This document shows, piece by piece, positions 37,851-46,868 of a DNA stretch of 64,000 nt; positions within the stretch are counted from its first letter, which is position 1, and every line of letters begins with the position of its first letter. The translations under genes were made by a program, and so were the position numbers. The DNA comes from Ferrimicrobium sp. Its GTDB lineage: Bacteria; Actinomycetota; Acidimicrobiia; Acidimicrobiales; Acidimicrobiaceae. Location: contig JALCZJ010000009.1 of assembly GCA_022690815.1 (NCBI GenBank), positions 19,275 through 83,274 on the forward strand, in the 5' to 3' direction. A model generated the notes under the pieces. The model was not told the DNA's origin. It saw nothing but the letters and a program-made list of their open reading frames with translations, and made no database searches.

Positions 37851-37870
37851 GTCCTTGCACGTCCTTGCAC
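37851..37870. repeat. 10-bp tandem direct repeat in a divergent promoter region
   Basis: GTCCTTGCAC occurs twice head-to-tail between the CoA-transferase and MBL-fold genes. Could be a regulator site; no other support. Confidence 0.5.
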
Positions 37871-37983
37871 CTTCGCTGATCGACAAGCCCCATGCAGCTA
37901 GTAGCCCACCAAGCCCCAGCCATCCTAGCCTTAGAATTGCGAACTGTGCTGGTATTTTATGGCGAGAGGGAGGATACCCATCC

Positions 37984-38691
37984 ATGTCCAAGAAACTAAG
38001 TCGCCTTGATGTCCGTCGTATCAACTTTGGCTTCTTCGTTCGTCCAGCCAGCGAGACGCCGACTAAAACAGCGAACGTCGAGCCGGTCTATGCCTACCTC
38101 GTGACGCATCCAGAGGTGACGCTGCTCTTCGACACCGGCATTGGCGCGGTAGACCCAGAGACCGAGGACCATTACCAACCGCGGCGCATAGACCTAGTTC
38201 CAGCATTGACACAGGTTGGGGCTCGACCTGAGATGGTCGACTTGGTAGCCAATAGCCACCTCCACTTCGATCACTGTGGTCACAACGCCGACTTCAGTGA
38301 CCGTGCAATCCTCATGCAAGAGAGCGAACTTCGCACTGCCCGCGGCGCAAACTACACCATGCCCAACCTGATCGACTTCGTCGGAGCACGCTACGAGATT
38401 CTCGATGGAATCACATCTATCGCTCCTGGCCTCACGCTCATTCCAACACCGGGACATAGCCAAGGACATCAGTCGCTTGTCGTTCAAGGCACCGACGGCA
38501 CACTCATTGTGGCGGGACAGGCCACTGACACCGCGTCGGCTTTTGGAGCACAACATCTCGCACGTAAGGCCAGCCGCCTTGAGGGCCGCCAACTGGCGCC
38601 TAGCGCTGCTTGGCTCGAACTCCTTGAAAGTTTTGATCCCCGGCGGATCGTCTTTGCTCATGACCAAGCTATCTGGGAGCCCGGCAGCTAA
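37984..38691 (+). CDS. MBL-fold metallohydrolase, lactonase-like
   Basis: The 235-residue protein has the metallo-beta-lactamase fold with the full metal motif SHLHFDHCGH (His92, His94, Asp96, His97), a later GHSQGHQSL and a Cys/Asp bridging region AGQATD. Size and pattern resemble N-acyl homoserine lactonases (AiiA/AttM type), but the family also includes many lactone or thioester hydrolases. ATG at 37984 has GAGAGGGAGG upstream; the frame extends back to 37855 without support. In this cluster a ring-cleavage lactone or ester is as likely a substrate as a quorum signal. Confidence 0.85.
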   Translation: MSKKLSRLDVRRINFGFFVRPASETPTKTANVEPVYAYLVTHPEVTLLFDTGIGAVDPETEDHYQPRRIDLVPALTQVGARPEMVDLVANSHLHFDHCGHNADFSDRAILMQESELRTARGANYTMPNLIDFVGARYEILDGITSIAPGLTLIPTPGHSQGHQSLVVQGTDGTLIVAGQATDTASAFGAQHLARKASRLEGRQLAPSAAWLELLESFDPRRIVFAHDQAIWEPGS

Positions 38692-38774
38692 CCCGACTGT
38701 CGTCGCAAGGGCTCCATACAGATCGTTTGCCTTTGCTGTGGCTTCATAGAGCGTACAAACAGAAAAATGAGCCC

Positions 38775-40370
38775 TTACGCCGGGTTCGCAAGCGCCCGCA
38801 TCAACGCGGGGGTCACTCGATCGGCATTGCCCGCAATGATAGCAGCAAGGTGTCCATCGGGCCTGACGACCAGATGTACGGGCCGCTCGCCAAGGTCCAG
38901 AGCCCGTCGAAGTGAACGCTCCGGGTCCAAGACGGCCAGATCTAGAACGCTGACCGGTAACTCCTTTGGGATCCGAACCAGTGACGGCTCATCACTCAAC
39001 ACCGTCAAGCCTCGGTGGACGAGTTGGCGCAGGCGCTTGTAATGTTGGCCAGCACCTCCTAGTTCGCCGAGCGCTTGGTCAGGCAAAATTGTACCTGGAA
39101 CCGGGTCGACGGGCTCGCCACGACTCGGTCGACCGCTAAAGGCACGGCCGGGTAGTGGCGTCGTGAGCGGGGAATCGACATACCAATAGGGTTCGTAGAG
39201 GCGCCCCGAGTCGACCGCGGCAATGGCGGCACTCGATCCCTCGGCCGCGCCTTCGAGGAGACGAGTCCTGCGCTGTCGATCGGCCGCCGTCTGAGGGACC
39301 AAGAATCGCATCGTGGCCGATGTTACATCGAGATTCTCGAGCGCCGCTGCCCGACGCTCCACCTCATAAGTGTCCAGCAGTCGCCGATCAGCCAAGCCAC
39401 GCGAAACCATCGCCAGCTTCCAAACGAGGTTCTCGACGTCATGAACGCCACTGTTGAGCCCTCGGGCGCCAAAGGGGGCAAAGACGTGAGCAAAGTCTCC
39501 AGCCAAGAAGATCGACCCGCGACGAAAGCGGCTTGCGACTCGCCCTTGAAAGCGATAGACCGATCGCCAAACGAGTTCATAGGGTTGGTCTCCAACGATC
39601 TCGTGGATACGTGCTGCCAACCCCCCGGAGGCCTCCTCCTGGGCAAGGTCGAACCCCTCCGGCACCTGCCAATCGATTCGCCAAACACTATCAGGCTGCT
39701 CATGAATGAGCACCTGTCGACCCGGGTTCCAGCTTGGATCGAAGTGAAAGCGACGCTCCCCTCGCTGAGTGGGTAGATCGGCCTTGATATCGCAGATCAA
39801 GAAGAGGTCGTCGAACGACCGTCCGGGGAAATCGATACCAAGCTGAGCACGTAAATCTTCGGAATGCAGACCGCAGCAGGCAATTCCAAACCGACTTTCA
39901 ACCTGTCGCGACCCCTTCGGTGTCTCGACCTCAAGGGTGACCTTGTCATCGTCGCTTTGCAGTTGCGTCACGATCGCACCGTACTCAACCTCAATGAACG
40001 GATTGCACGCGATGAGCCCAAGTAGCGTCTCTTCCACCTCAGACTGGGAGATGTTGACGAACGGCGGAAGCAGCGAGGAGCCACGATCCCTCAGTTCGAC
40101 CGAGAAGATCTCCTGGTCTCGGTAGTAGGTACGCCCCCTTGACCAGGTAATCCCACGATCGATGAGTACTCCGGCTCCAATGGCATCCCAGGTATCAAGC
40201 ACCTCACGTTGTTGACAGATAGCCCGTGAACCGGTGCGGTCCCGATGCGTCTGCGCCTCAAGTATGAGGACTCGTAATCCCCATTGGGCACACAACAGCG
40301 CCGCCGTCTGGCCAACCGGACCCCCACCAATGACGACGACCTCCGGCGTTAGTCTTGGAGTTGATCCCAT
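38775..40370 (-). CDS. FAD-dependent aromatic hydroxylase (class A, MhpA-like)
   Basis: A 531-residue class A flavoprotein monooxygenase. The FAD-binding GGGPVGQTAA lies at 15-24, the second FAD motif FLAGDFAHVFAPFGARGLNSG near 285-305, followed by DVENLVWKL. A thioredoxin-like C-terminal part is present as in MhpA and related 3-(3-hydroxyphenyl)propionate or resorcinol hydroxylases. It should hydroxylate an aromatic ring next to a hydroxyl group using NAD(P)H and oxygen. The start overlaps the 3' end of the upstream MBL-fold gene by 22 bases, so the two are coupled. Possible supplier of homogentisate to the dioxygenase further upstream. Confidence 0.87.
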   Translation of the reverse strand: MGSTPRLTPEVVVIGGGPVGQTAALLCAQWGLRVLILEAQTHRDRTGSRAICQQREVLDTWDAIGAGVLIDRGITWSRGRTYYRDQEIFSVELRDRGSSLLPPFVNISQSEVEETLLGLIACNPFIEVEYGAIVTQLQSDDDKVTLEVETPKGSRQVESRFGIACCGLHSEDLRAQLGIDFPGRSFDDLFLICDIKADLPTQRGERRFHFDPSWNPGRQVLIHEQPDSVWRIDWQVPEGFDLAQEEASGGLAARIHEIVGDQPYELVWRSVYRFQGRVASRFRRGSIFLAGDFAHVFAPFGARGLNSGVHDVENLVWKLAMVSRGLADRRLLDTYEVERRAAALENLDVTSATMRFLVPQTAADRQRRTRLLEGAAEGSSAAIAAVDSGRLYEPYWYVDSPLTTPLPGRAFSGRPSRGEPVDPVPGTILPDQALGELGGAGQHYKRLRQLVHRGLTVLSDEPSLVRIPKELPVSVLDLAVLDPERSLRRALDLGERPVHLVVRPDGHLAAIIAGNADRVTPALMRALANPA

Positions 40371-41311
40371 ATCTCGCGATCCCTCGATCCGGTCCAGATC
40401 ACCGGATGCTCGACACCGTTGAGCTCATCGAAGACGCGGGCAACATCGAAGGGAACCGTGTGTTCGAAGATAGGCCATTGTCCATAGACAGGGTTGAGTG
40501 CTGCGTAGCAGGCGGTGAAGGCCTCCTTGAGACTTCCACCGTGGTCGATTACCTTCTGCGTCTCATCGATCAGGGTCCTGAGGAAGCCGCGCGACTGCTC
40601 AATTGCGGCCTTGACTTGGTCTGCTCCGTGCACAACTTTGCCTCTTCCACCAATCAGGTGTTGTGCTCCAAGGCTGGCGACACGGTCAAGTGTCGTCGTC
40701 GCCCACTCTCGATGGTAAGCATCGCCGGTATAGAGCGCCGCCTCAGCCTCAACGAGGTCACCAGCGAAAAGCGTCTGACTCTTGGGGTGCCAAACGACAA
40801 TATCGCCTCGGGTGTGGCCACGGCCAAGATACGCAAGCTCGACATGTCCCCGATCAGCACCTAGCTCGATGTGCAGTTGATCGGCAAAAGTCAACGTCGG
40901 GTGGGTTAACCCTGGGATTGAATCGGGCTCCTCGAACAGGCGAGGCATACGGCCGTACTCGCTCTCCCAGTCTTGTTGGCCCCGCTCCTCGATGAGCTCA
41001 GCAGTACTTTGATGTGCCACGATCGCGTCGGCTTCGAAGGCGGATGCCCCAAGCACCCTCACCGCGTGATAGTGAGATAGCACAAGGAAGCGAACCGGCT
41101 TGGTGCTCTCCTCACGCAGGCGGCTCAGCCAACGCTGCGCCGCTACCGGAGTCGCACGTGCCTCGATGCAGATGAGAAAGTCCTCCCCCTCAATGGCACC
41201 GACGTTCGGGTCTCCTTCGGCGCTCATGGCAAAAACCCCAGGGGCAATCGTCTCAAAACGCTCCTGTTTGGGGCTGAGATCAGCCGATGATGCGAACGGC
41301 TTCTTTGTCAA
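40349..41311 (-). CDS. MBL-fold protein with an altered metal motif
   Basis: The 320-residue protein has an MBL fold: LSHYHAVRVLGA, GRGHTRGDIVVW and FAGDLVEAEAA. In the first motif the usual HxHxDH is HYHAVR, so the Asp-His pair that forms the second metal site is missing while the first two histidines, the later His and the Asp remain. One metal or a different chemistry is implied. The start is TTG at 41309-41311, fixed by AAGGAGGAG seven bases upstream. Located between homogentisate dioxygenase and the FAD hydroxylase in the same direction, 178 bases from the former. Substrate unknown. Confidence 0.82.
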   Translation of the reverse strand: MTKKPFASSADLSPKQERFETIAPGVFAMSAEGDPNVGAIEGEDFLICIEARATPVAAQRWLSRLREESTKPVRFLVLSHYHAVRVLGASAFEADAIVAHQSTAELIEERGQQDWESEYGRMPRLFEEPDSIPGLTHPTLTFADQLHIELGADRGHVELAYLGRGHTRGDIVVWHPKSQTLFAGDLVEAEAALYTGDAYHREWATTTLDRVASLGAQHLIGGRGKVVHGADQVKAAIEQSRGFLRTLIDETQKVIDHGGSLKEAFTACYAALNPVYGQWPIFEHTVPFDVARVFDELNGVEHPVIWTGSRDREIWDQLQD

Positions 41312-41489
41312 CGGACACTCCTCCTTCTAGCTTCTCACTTGGCGATTGACGACTACGCGATGGAACGTTGGGCGATCGACGAGGCGACGACCGCTCGCTT
41401 GGCACGAGCTAGCCGGCCCAGCTGCCTTGCCGACTTGCCTGGCTGCCCGAGACAATCGATGACCTGCGAAGTACTTACGTACGTGACCA

Positions 41490-42680
41490 TCATGAATCCT
41501 CAACAGCGGTGTTGTTGTGCCGTTTGGACCAGGACCAGGGGTAGTTGGGATCCTCGATCGCATTGGCCGCCGGTCCGAGTTCGAGCGGCGCGAAGGTATC
41601 AACCATGACGGCCCATTCTTTCGTGCCTGGTTTGCCCAGGGCCGCCTCGACCGATCCGGGCTGTGGTCCATGGATGAATCCAGCCGGATGCAGCGAGATC
41701 GATCCGGCCTCAATGCCGGATCCTTTACGCGACATGAAATCGCCGTCGACATAGAACAGCACTTCATCGCTATCGACATTGGCATGATTATAGGGAACGG
41801 GGACGCTCGTCGGGTCGAAATCGAAGGGGCGTGGTGCAAAGCTACAGACGACAAAGCCTGGCCCTTCGAAGGTCTGATGCACGGGCGGCGGAGCATGGAA
41901 TCGCTTAACGATTGGCTCAAAGTCACTCATATTAAAGACGAAGGGATAGAGGCAGCCGTCCCAGCCAATGACATCGAAGGGATGGTGAGCATAGACATAA
42001 CGAGTCATGGTAGCCCTGGTCTTCACCAGCACCTCGACATCGGTCTCCTCCACGATACACAACTCGCTTGGCGTTCGAAGGTCACGCTCTGAAAACGGGG
42101 CTGACTCAAGTAGCTGGCCACGCTTTGAGAGATATCGGGCCGGGAATTCGATATGACCGCGTGCCTCTATCACGAGCAGCTCAAGCCGTTGACCGGGAGC
42201 CGGAATCGCCCGATAGGTACACGAGGCCGGGATCACGACGTAGTCCTTTTCACGAATCTCCAACAGCCCAAAGACCGTCTCCACGGAGCCGCTCCCCGCC
42301 TGCACAAAGAGGCATTCATCGCCGACAGCGTTGCGATAGAGCCCGGTAGCCTCGTCAAGCATGGCATAGGAGAGACGGACGTCATGGTTGCCAAGCAGAA
42401 GATGGCGCCCGAGTGGATCGGTCGTAGACTGACTAACCAGTTTGGGCGTCACTAAATGACGTGGCAGAAGCGGTGTGTTGGGATTCAGCGGGGCATCACC
42501 ATCGATCAGCGTCTCCGCATCCACGATCGCTGTCGGCATCGTACGGTGATAGAGCAGGGCAGACTCCGCCGCAAACCCCTCCTTGCCCATGAGTTCTTCG
42601 TTGATGAGGTTACCCTCTCCAGTGCGGGTCACTTGGTGACGCTTGCGCGGAATCTCTCCCAAACGGGTATAGAACGGCAT
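41490..42680 (-). CDS. hmgA: homogentisate 1,2-dioxygenase
   Basis: This cupin-type iron enzyme opens the ring of homogentisate to maleylacetoacetate. The 396-residue protein is somewhat shorter than the classical enzymes (about 430-440). The iron-site region is clear: PYNHANVDSDEVLFYVDG supplies the His and Glu, and SLHPAGFIHGPQPG the second His. The N-terminal part with RKRHQVTR also matches. ATG at 42680 has AGGAGGTCAC right upstream, a near-perfect ribosome site. It is divergent from fumarylacetoacetase, sharing an 89-base promoter region. No 4-hydroxyphenylpyruvate dioxygenase gene is in the window. Confidence 0.9.
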   Translation of the reverse strand: MPFYTRLGEIPRKRHQVTRTGEGNLINEELMGKEGFAAESALLYHRTMPTAIVDAETLIDGDAPLNPNTPLLPRHLVTPKLVSQSTTDPLGRHLLLGNHDVRLSYAMLDEATGLYRNAVGDECLFVQAGSGSVETVFGLLEIREKDYVVIPASCTYRAIPAPGQRLELLVIEARGHIEFPARYLSKRGQLLESAPFSERDLRTPSELCIVEETDVEVLVKTRATMTRYVYAHHPFDVIGWDGCLYPFVFNMSDFEPIVKRFHAPPPVHQTFEGPGFVVCSFAPRPFDFDPTSVPVPYNHANVDSDEVLFYVDGDFMSRKGSGIEAGSISLHPAGFIHGPQPGSVEAALGKPGTKEWAVMVDTFAPLELGPAANAIEDPNYPWSWSKRHNNTAVEDS

Positions 42681-42769
42681 TCGTGACCTCCTCTCGGCGA
42701 CTCCATCGTAGCGCGAACGATTGGTGATCCTTCAACCACGGATGCGCCCATTCGCTAGGCTAACGGTCT
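42681..42769. promoter_or_regulatory. divergent promoter region of hmgA and the fumarylacetoacetase gene
   Basis: Only 89 bases separate the two divergent start codons, so both promoters must overlap or adjoin and are probably co-regulated. No clear operator is visible. Confidence 0.45.
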
Positions 42770-44014
42770 ATGCACCTTGACATCAATACGCACGCCCAGA
42801 CCGGGTATGGACTCGACCATCTGCCACTCGCCATCATGCGTGGCACGGATAATCAAGCTGGTCACGTCGTCACCCGCGTCAGCGACACCGTCATCGATTT
42901 GGCAGCGCTTGGGGACCTCGGGGTCAACCTCGGCTTGACCGACACCACCACCGCGCATCCGACCGATCGCATTGACGACCCCTGGCATGCCAACTCGCTC
43001 AATGCCCTTTTTGCCACAGGGCATGACGCGATGGCGCGACTCCGTGACCGTATCAGCACACTGGCCACACAAACAGTCATCGAAGATCGCCTCGGCCCTG
43101 CGTTCCGGTCCATCGAGGAGGTGACGTTATTGCTCCCGATCGAATGCAAGAATTACGTTGACTTCTATTCATCGCTCCAGCACGCAACCAACCTTGGGCG
43201 ACTCTTTCGGCCCAATGGCGATCCCCTGACCCCAAACTGGCGTCACCTCCCAATCGGCTACCACGGACGTAGCTCAACCGTAGTGGTCAGTGACACCCCA
43301 GTTCGAAGACCTTTTGGGTTGCGCATCGTCGACAACAAGTGTGTCTTTGGGCCCTCACTACGCCTCGACATCGAGGCCGAAGTAGGATTTGTGGTTGGGA
43401 GAACATCAACACTTGGAACAGCGGTCAAAACCGAGGAGTTCTTCGACTATGTCGCCGGCGTCGTACTCGTCAACGACTGGAGTGCTCGCGACATCCAGAG
43501 CTTTGAGTATCAACCGCTCGGCCCGTTTCTCGGCAAATCCTTTCTCACCAGCATCAGCGCCTGGGTTACACCGCTTGAGGCGCTGACCAGCGCGAGAACC
43601 ACGCCGGTTATCCAGGATCCCCTCCCGGCGGACTACCTGATTGACACCGACCCCTGGAACCTGGCGATCGAGCTAGAGGTCGAGCTCAACAACACCTTGA
43701 TCTCTCACCCTCCCTTTGCCACGACGTATTGGACACCCGGGCAGCAGCTCGCTCACCAGACCGTCAACGGTGCCGACGTTCGCGTCGGTGATCTCTTCGC
43801 ATCTGGAACGGTGTCCGGAGAACATCCCAACCAATATGGATCCCTCATCGAGCTCACCAATGGAGGGAGTCAGCCACTGACGCTGTCGGATCACAGCACC
43901 CGAAGCTTCTTGGACGATGGCGACACCGTCACCATTCGAGCCAGCGCACCATCACTTCGTGGGAACCGCCTTAGTCTTGGTGAGGTGCGTGGCACCATCG
44001 TCGGCCAAGGATAA
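42770..44014 (+). CDS. fahA: fumarylacetoacetase
   Basis: Cleaves fumarylacetoacetate to fumarate and acetoacetate, the last step of homogentisate breakdown. The 414-residue protein has the N-terminal SH3-like part and the catalytic FAH domain. Visible are the DFYSSLQHATNLGRLFRP segment with the catalytic His, metal ligands in LDIEAEVGFVVG and VLVNDWSARDIQ, and FLGKSF with the active-site Lys. SGEHPNQYGSLIEL is also conserved. Maleylacetoacetate isomerase is not encoded nearby. The short 61-base gap to cobO leaves open whether the B12 genes are transcribed from here. Confidence 0.93.
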   Translation: MHLDINTHAQTGYGLDHLPLAIMRGTDNQAGHVVTRVSDTVIDLAALGDLGVNLGLTDTTTAHPTDRIDDPWHANSLNALFATGHDAMARLRDRISTLATQTVIEDRLGPAFRSIEEVTLLLPIECKNYVDFYSSLQHATNLGRLFRPNGDPLTPNWRHLPIGYHGRSSTVVVSDTPVRRPFGLRIVDNKCVFGPSLRLDIEAEVGFVVGRTSTLGTAVKTEEFFDYVAGVVLVNDWSARDIQSFEYQPLGPFLGKSFLTSISAWVTPLEALTSARTTPVIQDPLPADYLIDTDPWNLAIELEVELNNTLISHPPFATTYWTPGQQLAHQTVNGADVRVGDLFASGTVSGEHPNQYGSLIELTNGGSQPLTLSDHSTRSFLDDGDTVTIRASAPSLRGNRLSLGEVRGTIVGQG

Positions 44015-44075
44015 GCATCACGCCAGGCGATTGGACGTACCAGCCGACTGCCGGGCGGTCCTAGGCTGAGAAGAC

Positions 44076-44597
44076 ATGGAACGAAGTTCGCGGTTATTGG
44101 TCAACACTGGAGAAGGCAAAGGCAAGTCGTCGGCGGCCTTCGGGGTCATGAGCCGTGGCTGGGCCCGGGGTTGGCACGTCGTCGTCATTCAGTTTGTCAA
44201 GGGTGGCAAGTGGAAAACCGGTGAACGAAAGCTCGCCGACCAACTTGGCATCGAATTTCACACGCTTGGCGACGGCTTTACCTGGGAGTCTGACGATCTC
44301 GAGACCACGGCACACCTCGGGCAGGAGGCCTGGAACCTCGCCAAGACCAGGATCGATTCCGACGAGTATGATCTCGTCATCCTCGACGAGCTCACCTATG
44401 CTATCACCTACGGCTGGATTGACGAAAGGGCGGTCATCGACACCCTGCGCGAGCGACCGACACGTACCAATATCGTCATCACCGGTCGCGGAGCGACCCC
44501 AGGCTTGATTGAGGTCGCCGATACGGTGACGGAGATGCGCAAGATCAAGCACGCCTACGATCAGGGGATCAAGGCAAAGAAGGGGATCGAATACTGA
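44076..44597 (+). CDS. cobO: cob(I)yrinic acid a,c-diamide adenosyltransferase
   Basis: Transfers adenosyl from ATP to Co(I) corrinoid. The 173-residue protein is of the CobA/CobO/BtuR type, with the P-loop TGEGKGKSSAAFG at 11-23, the VVIQFVKGG and GDGFTWES segments, LVILDELTYAI (Walker B-like) and the C-terminal HAYDQGIKAKKGIEY, where the ARxGIEY form is usual. First gene of the plus-strand B12 operon; the last bases also serve as the ribosome site for cobB. Confidence 0.94.
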   Translation: MERSSRLLVNTGEGKGKSSAAFGVMSRGWARGWHVVVIQFVKGGKWKTGERKLADQLGIEFHTLGDGFTWESDDLETTAHLGQEAWNLAKTRIDSDEYDLVILDELTYAITYGWIDERAVIDTLRERPTRTNIVITGRGATPGLIEVADTVTEMRKIKHAYDQGIKAKKGIEY

Positions 44598-46042
44598 GCG
44601 CGCGAGGGCTGATCATCGCCGGAACGGCATCGGGGGTCGGCAAAACCTCGATCACCCTTGGACTTCTTAAAGCGCTTAGCGCCAGATTACGTGTCGGTGC
44701 GGCCAAGGTCGGGCCCGACTACATCGACCCCCATCTCCACGAGGTCGCCACGCGGCGGCCAAGTTATAACCTCGATCCGGTTCTCACTGGGGGGGGCGGT
44801 GTCGCCGCCAGCCTTGATCGTGCCGCCCGAGATGTCGATCTCGTGATCATCGAAGGGGTCATGGGACTTTTTGACGGCACCGACCTGCCTGACCTTCAGG
44901 AAGATTCATCGGCCCCGGGGACTTCGACGTCATGGGGATCGACGGCACACGTCGCGCGACTAACCAACCTTCCGGTGATCCTTGTCACCGACTGTGCCCA
45001 TCTCTCACAGTCGGCTGCAGCAATCGCACTTGGCTATAGCTCACTCGACCCCGACCTCAGGATCGCTGGCGTAATTCTCAACAACATTAAGAGCACCACG
45101 CATGAGGCATTGATCCGTCAGGCGATGGCCAGCATCGGGCTTGAAGTGTTCGGGGTCATCCGTAACGATGAGCTCCCCACCCGGCACTCTCGTCATCTTG
45201 GTTTGCGAACCGCCGAAGAGGACCCAGCCGAGACCCGTCGATGGGTGGACACCCTCGGCGAGGTGATTCGCACCGCCGTCGAACTTGAGCCGATGATCGC
45301 GCGAGCAGAACGCATTGTTACACAAAGCCCCTCGTTGCCTGCAGCCACCCAAGCCCCGTTGTCAACGCGGCCAGTCATCGCCTACTCGATGGGCCCAGCG
45401 GCGAGCTTTATCTACCCTGAAAACCTCGACCTACTTCGTGAGGCCGGCGGCGACGTCGTCGGCTTTGATCCACGCGTTGCCTCCATCCCTCCCGAGACAG
45501 GGTTGATCTGGCTGCATGGGGGCTACCCGGAACACTACCTTGATGAGCTCAGTGCTAATCAACAACTGCATGTTGCCCTCCGTCGCGCCGTCGACATGGG
45601 AGTGCCGATCATCGCTGAGTGCGGCGGGCATCTCCTCCTTGGCCAAAGCCTCAATGGCAGGCCAATGGTGGGCGTTCTTCCCCTGAAATCGACTATCTCG
45701 ACCAAACTGAGTCTTGGATACCGCCAGGTTCTCATACCACAGGCATCGCCTCTCTCGCTCGTCAACCGACCAGAGCTGCCGGCGCATGAGTTTCACTATG
45801 CCCGTTCCGATGAGGTCCGTTCCGATGAGGTCCGTTCCGATGAAGCCGGCCAGGGCCTCAGCCTGCGCACTGCCCGCCGCACGTGGAGGGCAGGGTTTGC
45901 GAATCAATCGATGGTCTCTTCTTATCTCCACTGGCACCTTGGGGCCGATGTGGACCTCGCGCACTCCCTTGTGCAACGTGCAGCAAGCTCAATCGTCGAT
46001 CGTAAGCCCAGCTTCCACGCCAATCGTGCACCACGCGGGTAG
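44594..46042 (+). CDS. cobB: cobyrinate a,c-diamide synthase, apparent CTG start
   Basis: CobB/CbiA amidates carboxylates a and c of the corrin ring. Conserved sequence begins well before the first ATG (44843): the codons from 44594 read SARGLIIAGTASGVGKTS, giving the P-loop at residues 10-19, and then VGPDYIDPHLHEVA. No ATG, GTG or TTG stands in a suitable place. CTG at 44594 has AAGGGG eight bases upstream and overlaps the cobO stop as CTGA, so CTG is the probable start (482 residues). The glutaminase nucleophile is Cys343 in AECGGHLLLG, and YLHWH lies near the end. An unusual RSDEV repeat interrupts the C-terminal domain. Confidence 0.88.
   Translation: MSARGLIIAGTASGVGKTSITLGLLKALSARLRVGAAKVGPDYIDPHLHEVATRRPSYNLDPVLTGGGGVAASLDRAARDVDLVIIEGVMGLFDGTDLPDLQEDSSAPGTSTSWGSTAHVARLTNLPVILVTDCAHLSQSAAAIALGYSSLDPDLRIAGVILNNIKSTTHEALIRQAMASIGLEVFGVIRNDELPTRHSRHLGLRTAEEDPAETRRWVDTLGEVIRTAVELEPMIARAERIVTQSPSLPAATQAPLSTRPVIAYSMGPAASFIYPENLDLLREAGGDVVGFDPRVASIPPETGLIWLHGGYPEHYLDELSANQQLHVALRRAVDMGVPIIAECGGHLLLGQSLNGRPMVGVLPLKSTISTKLSLGYRQVLIPQASPLSLVNRPELPAHEFHYARSDEVRSDEVRSDEAGQGLSLRTARRTWRAGFANQSMVSSYLHWHLGADVDLAHSLVQRAASSIVDRKPSFHANRAPRG
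45803..45847 (+). repeat. 15-base tandem repeat inside cobB
   Basis: Three head-to-tail copies of a 15-base unit (the last with two changes) encode RSDEV, RSDEV and RSDEA, in frame, between the FHYA and GLSLRTA segments of the glutaminase domain. It preserves the reading frame. Confidence 0.85.
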
Positions 46043-46051
46043 GATGATCCC

Positions 46052-46867
46052 ATGGAATGCATCAGCTTTGTCGGAGCGGGCCCCGGCGCGCCGGACCTTA
46101 TTACTCTCCGCGGTCAGGCTCGTCTTCGCGATGCCGATATCGTTATCTGGGCTTCGTCGCTCATCCCCGAAGAGATGCTCGCCTGGACCAACGGTGTCTG
46201 CATGGACTCCGCCGAGATGACACTCGAGGACGTCCTTGAGGTCTTCGAAGCCAACCCCGATCGGCGCATCGTTCGCCTCCATTCGGGAGACCCTTCGATC
46301 TATGGAGCCATCCAAGAGCAGATCAGTTGGTGCGAAACCAATCATCGACCATTCGAGATCGTGCCGGGCGTGACGTCGATATCGGCCGCGGCTGCCGCTG
46401 TCGGACGTGAGCTGACGATTCCTGAAGTCGCCCAATCGGTCGTGACCACCCGCGTCGCTCGTCGCACCTCTCAGTCGATGCCCGAGAGTGAGTCACTCGC
46501 CCGTTATGCCCAGCTCGGCGGCACCATTGCGGTATTGCTCTCGGGTGCCCACCCCCAGCGCATCGTCGACGGACTGCTCGCCGATGGCTCCCGCTTTGAT
46601 ACGACGACGCCGTGTGCCGTGGTCGTGCGAGCCACGTGGCCTGACGAGCAGGTAGCGATGACGACCATCGGCGAACTTGTCGCCACCGTCAACGAGCTCG
46701 GCGCCAAGAGGACCCTGCTTGTCCTGGTCGGCGATGTCCTCACCGCGACGAATATCCAACGCTCTCACCTGTATTCACCAAACTTCTCGCATCGCTTCCG
46801 CTCCCGGTCCAATCCAGGCACGACCAGTGGCCGTGCCAAGCGACGCGCCAATCGATCGGTTCGCTAA
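46052..46867 (+). CDS. cobM: precorrin-4 C11-methyltransferase
   Basis: An S-adenosylmethionine-dependent class III methyltransferase (CobM/CbiF). The 271-residue protein has VGAGPGAPDLITLRG near the N-terminus, VRLHSGDPSIYGAIQEQ, and PGVTSISAAAAAVGRELT, all typical of CbiF. The basic C-terminal 25 residues are outside the conserved fold. It lies nine bases after cobB and one base before the likely cbiD start. Confidence 0.95.
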   Translation: MECISFVGAGPGAPDLITLRGQARLRDADIVIWASSLIPEEMLAWTNGVCMDSAEMTLEDVLEVFEANPDRRIVRLHSGDPSIYGAIQEQISWCETNHRPFEIVPGVTSISAAAAAVGRELTIPEVAQSVVTTRVARRTSQSMPESESLARYAQLGGTIAVLLSGAHPQRIVDGLLADGSRFDTTTPCAVVVRATWPDEQVAMTTIGELVATVNELGAKRTLLVLVGDVLTATNIQRSHLYSPNFSHRFRSRSNPGTTSGRAKRRANRSVR

Positions 46868-46868
46868 T

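Noticed and set aside
41327..41926. 199-residue open frame on the minus strand over the end of hmgA
   Set aside because: It lies in another frame over the 3' part of the homogentisate dioxygenase gene and has low-complexity, protein-unlike composition.
44015..44075. Cobalamin riboswitch before cobO
   Set aside because: The gap is only 61 bases, too short for the element, and no B12 box is seen.
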